NCBI GenBank assembly: GCA_905235765.1 | Contig: CAJOMM010000028.1 | Location: 1 to 7,433 of the forward strand | Length of the DNA: 7,433 nucleotides | Direction of reading: 5' to 3' | From: an uncultured Clostridia bacterium | GTDB taxonomy: Bacteria; Bacillota; Clostridia; Christensenellales; Borkfalkiaceae | In this document: piece after piece, positions 5,359 to 7,433 of the stretch | Layout: every line of letters begins with the position of its first letter | Numbering within the stretch: position 1 is the first letter of the stretch | Notes under the pieces: generated by a model | Told to the model about the DNA's origin: nothing | The model's database searches: none | What the model saw: only the letters and a program-made list of their open reading frames with translations | Position numbers and translations under genes: made by a program

Positions 5359-5393
5359 CCTCTCCGCCGTGCGGTTATCCCACGGCGGAGAGG
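5359..5393. terminator. GC-rich 13-bp hairpin downstream of the XRE gene
   Basis: CCTCTCCGCCGTG (5359-5371) and CACGGCGGAGAGG (5381-5393) pair perfectly around a 9-nt loop. On the plus strand TGTAATTTTTACC follows, a moderate U-tract, so it may end the XRE transcript. Its GC content is far above the surroundings. It might instead belong to the neighbouring repeat relic. Confidence 0.6.
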
Positions 5394-5421
5394 TGTAATT
5401 TTTACCTTTTAAAAATTTATA

Positions 5422-5444
5422 GGGGGTGAGAAAATCTCACCCCC
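5422..5444. terminator. Terminator hairpin after groEL
   Basis: GGGGGTGAGA (5422-5431) and TCTCACCCCC (5435-5444) form a perfect 10-bp stem. On the minus strand it follows the groEL stop (5484-5486) by about 40 bp and is followed by TATAAATTTTT. On the plus strand it is followed by T-rich DNA, so it may act both ways. Confidence 0.8.
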
Positions 5445-5483
5445 TTACTTTTTGCTATTTTTTTAGTGCTGAAAAAGTAGGTA

Positions 5484-7109
5484 TTAATACATTCCGTCCA
5501 TACCGCCTGCAGGCATCTGAGGAGGTGTCGGTTCTTTGATGTCCGCAACCACAGATTCCGTAGTAAGGAATACTCCGGCAACGGACGCTGCGTTAACGAG
5601 CGCCGAACGAGTAACCTTCGTCGGATCTATTATTCCGCTTTTTACCATATCTACGTATTCGCCGTTCAATGCGTCGAAACCAAAGTTCGGTTTATTCGCC
5701 CTCAATATCTCGTTAAGAATAACGGCTCCGTCAAGTCCTGCGTTCTTTGCTATCTGTTTTATAGGCGCTTCAACCGCTTTAAGAACTATTTCCGCACCGG
5801 TCTTTTCGTCGCCTTTAAGTGTTTCAACATATTTCTTGACGGTTGGAATCGTATTTATAAGCGCAATTCCGCCGCCGGGAACGATACCTTCCTGTACAGC
5901 CGCTTTAGTCGCGTTAAGCGCGTCTTCTATACGAAGTTTCTTTTCCTTCATTTCCACTTCGGTTGCGGCACCCACGTTTATAACGGCAACTCCGCCGGCA
6001 AGTTTAGCAAGACGTTCTTGCAGTTTCTCTCTGTCGTAATCAGACGTCGTAACCTCTATCTGAGCTTTTATCGCTTGTTTTCTTGCTTCTATCGCAGCAG
6101 GATCTCCGGCACCGCCGACTATCGTGGTGTTGTCTTTATCCACTTTCACCGAACTTGCATGCCCCAACATATCAGGCGTAAAATCCTTAAACTCAAAACC
6201 GAGTTCTGCCGAAACAACCGTGCCGCCGGTCAGAATAGCGATATCTTCAAGCATGGCTTTTCTCCTGTCGCCGAAGCCCGGAGCTTTAACCGCCACGCAG
6301 TTAAACACGCCTTTCAATTTGTTCACGACGAGAGCCGCGAGCGCGTCTCCCTCAACTTCTTCGGCGATTATCAAAAGCCTCGTACCCTGTTGGGCAAGCG
6401 GCTCTATAACGGGAAGTATCTCTTGTATGGAAGATATCTTTTTATCCGTAATAAGTATAGCCGGAGAATCGAGAACCGCCTCCATCTTGTCGGTATTGGT
6501 AACCATATACGCGGAAGCGTAGCCTCTGTCGAACTGCATACCTTCAACCGTAGTAAGTTCTGTCTTCATCGTCTTGGATTCCTCTATGGTGATAACGCCG
6601 TCTTTTCCGACTTTTTCCATAGCTTCGGAAATAAGTTCGCCGATTTCTTTATCGCCTGCGGAAATAGACGCTACCTGACATATTGCGTTTTTATCCTTAA
6701 CCGGCTTACTTATCTTTTTAAGTTCTTCGACAGCAACGTCCACCGCGCCGGAAATACCGTTCTTCAAAACGATGGGATTTGCCCCTGCCGCAACGTTCTT
6801 TAATCCTTCTCCTATCATCGCTTGGGCGAGAATCACTGCCGTAGTAGTTCCGTCGCCGGCTACGTCGTTAGTCTTTGTCGAAACTTCTTTGACAAGCTGT
6901 GCGCCCATATTCTCGAACGCGTCCTCAAGTTCTATCTCTTTCGCTATCGTAACGCCGTCGTTAGTTATAAGCGGAGCGCCGAACTTTTTTTCCAATACTA
7001 CGTTTCTGCCCTTAGGCCCTAATGTAATTTTTACCGTATCGGCAAGCGTATCTACGCCTTTCTGAAGAGCTTTTCTCGCTTCTTCACCGTATTTTAATTG
7101 TTTTGCCAT
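5484..7109 (-). CDS. groEL: Chaperonin GroEL (60 kDa, Hsp60)
   Basis: 541 residues, full length for the family. GroEL forms a double heptameric ring in the cytoplasm that folds non-native proteins in an ATP-driven cycle with GroES. Hallmarks seen: TLGPKGRNVVLEKKFGAPLITNDGVTIAKEIEL near the N terminus, including the ATP-site Asp51; AGDGTTT (84-90) with Asp86; an apical domain with KAPGFGDRRKAMLEDIAILTGG; RIEDALNATKAAVQEGIVPGGG carrying the catalytic Asp (equivalent of Escherichia coli D398); and a short PAGGMDGMY tail instead of a long GGM repeat. The Shine-Dalgarno AAGGAGG lies just before the ATG, 18 bp after groES. The CDS has no frameshift or lost residue. It is the second gene of the groESL operon. 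Confidence 0.98.
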   Translation of the reverse strand: MAKQLKYGEEARKALQKGVDTLADTVKITLGPKGRNVVLEKKFGAPLITNDGVTIAKEIELEDAFENMGAQLVKEVSTKTNDVAGDGTTTAVILAQAMIGEGLKNVAAGANPIVLKNGISGAVDVAVEELKKISKPVKDKNAICQVASISAGDKEIGELISEAMEKVGKDGVITIEESKTMKTELTTVEGMQFDRGYASAYMVTNTDKMEAVLDSPAILITDKKISSIQEILPVIEPLAQQGTRLLIIAEEVEGDALAALVVNKLKGVFNCVAVKAPGFGDRRKAMLEDIAILTGGTVVSAELGFEFKDFTPDMLGHASSVKVDKDNTTIVGGAGDPAAIEARKQAIKAQIEVTTSDYDREKLQERLAKLAGGVAVINVGAATEVEMKEKKLRIEDALNATKAAVQEGIVPGGGIALINTIPTVKKYVETLKGDEKTGAEIVLKAVEAPIKQIAKNAGLDGAVILNEILRANKPNFGFDALNGEYVDMVKSGIIDPTKVTRSALVNAASVAGVFLTTESVVADIKEPTPPQMPAGGMDGMY

Positions 7110-7127
7110 AATAAATTTGCCTCCTTA

Positions 7128-7412
7128 TTACTCTACTATTGCCAGAATATCGCTCTGACGAATTATGATAAGTTCTTTTCCGTCTACCTTGAACTCGCTG
7201 CCGGCGTATTTGGAATATAATACCTTATCTCCCACTTTTACCTGCATTACTACTTCTTTCCCGTCAATAACTCCTCCGGGGCCAACCGCAACAATTCTTG
7301 CCATCTCCTGCTTTTCCTGCGATTTTGAAGGAAGAATAAATCCGCTGCCGGTCTTTTCTTCTTGTTCCAAACTCTCGACTACAACTTTGTCGAATAAAGG
7401 CTTAACTGTCAT
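7128..7412 (-). CDS. groES: Co-chaperonin GroES (10 kDa, Hsp10)
   Basis: 94 residues, normal family length. GroES forms the heptameric lid of the GroEL chamber. It begins MTVKPLFDKVVVE, followed by the mobile loop TGSGFILP (21-28) that docks on GroEL. Then come a MARIVAVGPGG segment, a VGDKVLYSKYAGSEFKVDGKELIIIRQSDILAIV core and the usual C terminus. A strong AGGAGGT site precedes the ATG. It is the first gene of groESL. Any CIRCE element or promoter would lie beyond the right edge, since only 21 bases upstream are present, so heat-shock control cannot be judged. Confidence 0.98.
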   Translation of the reverse strand: MTVKPLFDKVVVESLEQEEKTGSGFILPSKSQEKQEMARIVAVGPGGVIDGKEVVMQVKVGDKVLYSKYAGSEFKVDGKELIIIRQSDILAIVE

Positions 7413-7433
7413 AACCTTACCTCCTGCTATTTA

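Noticed and set aside
6018..6803. Long plus-strand open frame opposite groEL (261 codons)
   Set aside because: It lies wholly antisense to conserved groEL, has no recognisable domain and no good ribosome site; it is a frame shadow.
7413..7433. CIRCE element upstream of groES
   Set aside because: Only 21 bases upstream are present and they hold just the ribosome site; absence cannot be concluded.
1..7433. CRISPR array, tRNA, integrase or insertion sequence
   Set aside because: No regularly spaced direct repeats, tRNA-like folds, transposase motifs or attachment-site duplications were recognised.

Overview
The window looks like a chromosomal segment from a low-to-moderate GC member of the Firmicutes (Clostridia-like, possibly an uncultured gut lineage). 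The basis is the groES-groEL pair of Firmicutes type, a YwlG/UPF0340 family protein, strong AAGGAGG-type ribosome binding sites and AT-rich intergenic DNA. The exact taxon cannot be fixed from the sequence alone.

Layout, left to right. Positions 1-203 carry no protein gene. Read on the minus strand they look like a promoter with A-tract upstream DNA, then a leader resembling the end of a Firmicutes 16S-23S spacer, then what may be the 5' end of a 23S rRNA gene running off the left edge. A 16S gene is not seen upstream of it. Positions 361-900 (+) encode a YwlG-like protein, followed by a perfect bidirectional terminator. Positions 938-4946 (minus) are a compact four-gene operon. In transcription order it encodes a B-box zinc-finger/three-TM/coiled-coil membrane protein, an SPFH (YdjI-like) protein with two C-terminal zinc ribbons, a zinc ribbon/TPR-like/divergent TIR-like protein, and a zinc ribbon/trypsin-like (S1C) serine protease. 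A small XRE-family repressor (5044-5271, +) is divergent from it. The shared 97-bp region holds two 16-bp dyads, TCTAAT-N4-ATTAGA, centred 30 bp apart; one fills the -35/-10 spacer of the operon promoter. Positions 5272-5483 hold a repeat relic and two strong hairpins. Positions 5484-7412 (minus) are groEL and groES; the upstream control region of groES is outside the window.

How the parts may work together. The zinc-ribbon operon is the unusual item: all four products carry Cys4-type zinc modules, one is membrane-anchored, one is an SPFH scaffold, one has a TIR fold that appears to lack the catalytic Glu, and one is an apparently cytoplasmic serine protease. SPFH/zinc-ribbon/membrane combinations are known from the Bacillus subtilis pspA-ydjGHI envelope-stress module, and SPFH proteins often pair with proteases (HflKC-FtsH, stomatin-STOPP). 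By inference this could be a membrane-associated stress or defence complex kept off by the adjacent XRE protein. Its actual function is unknown.
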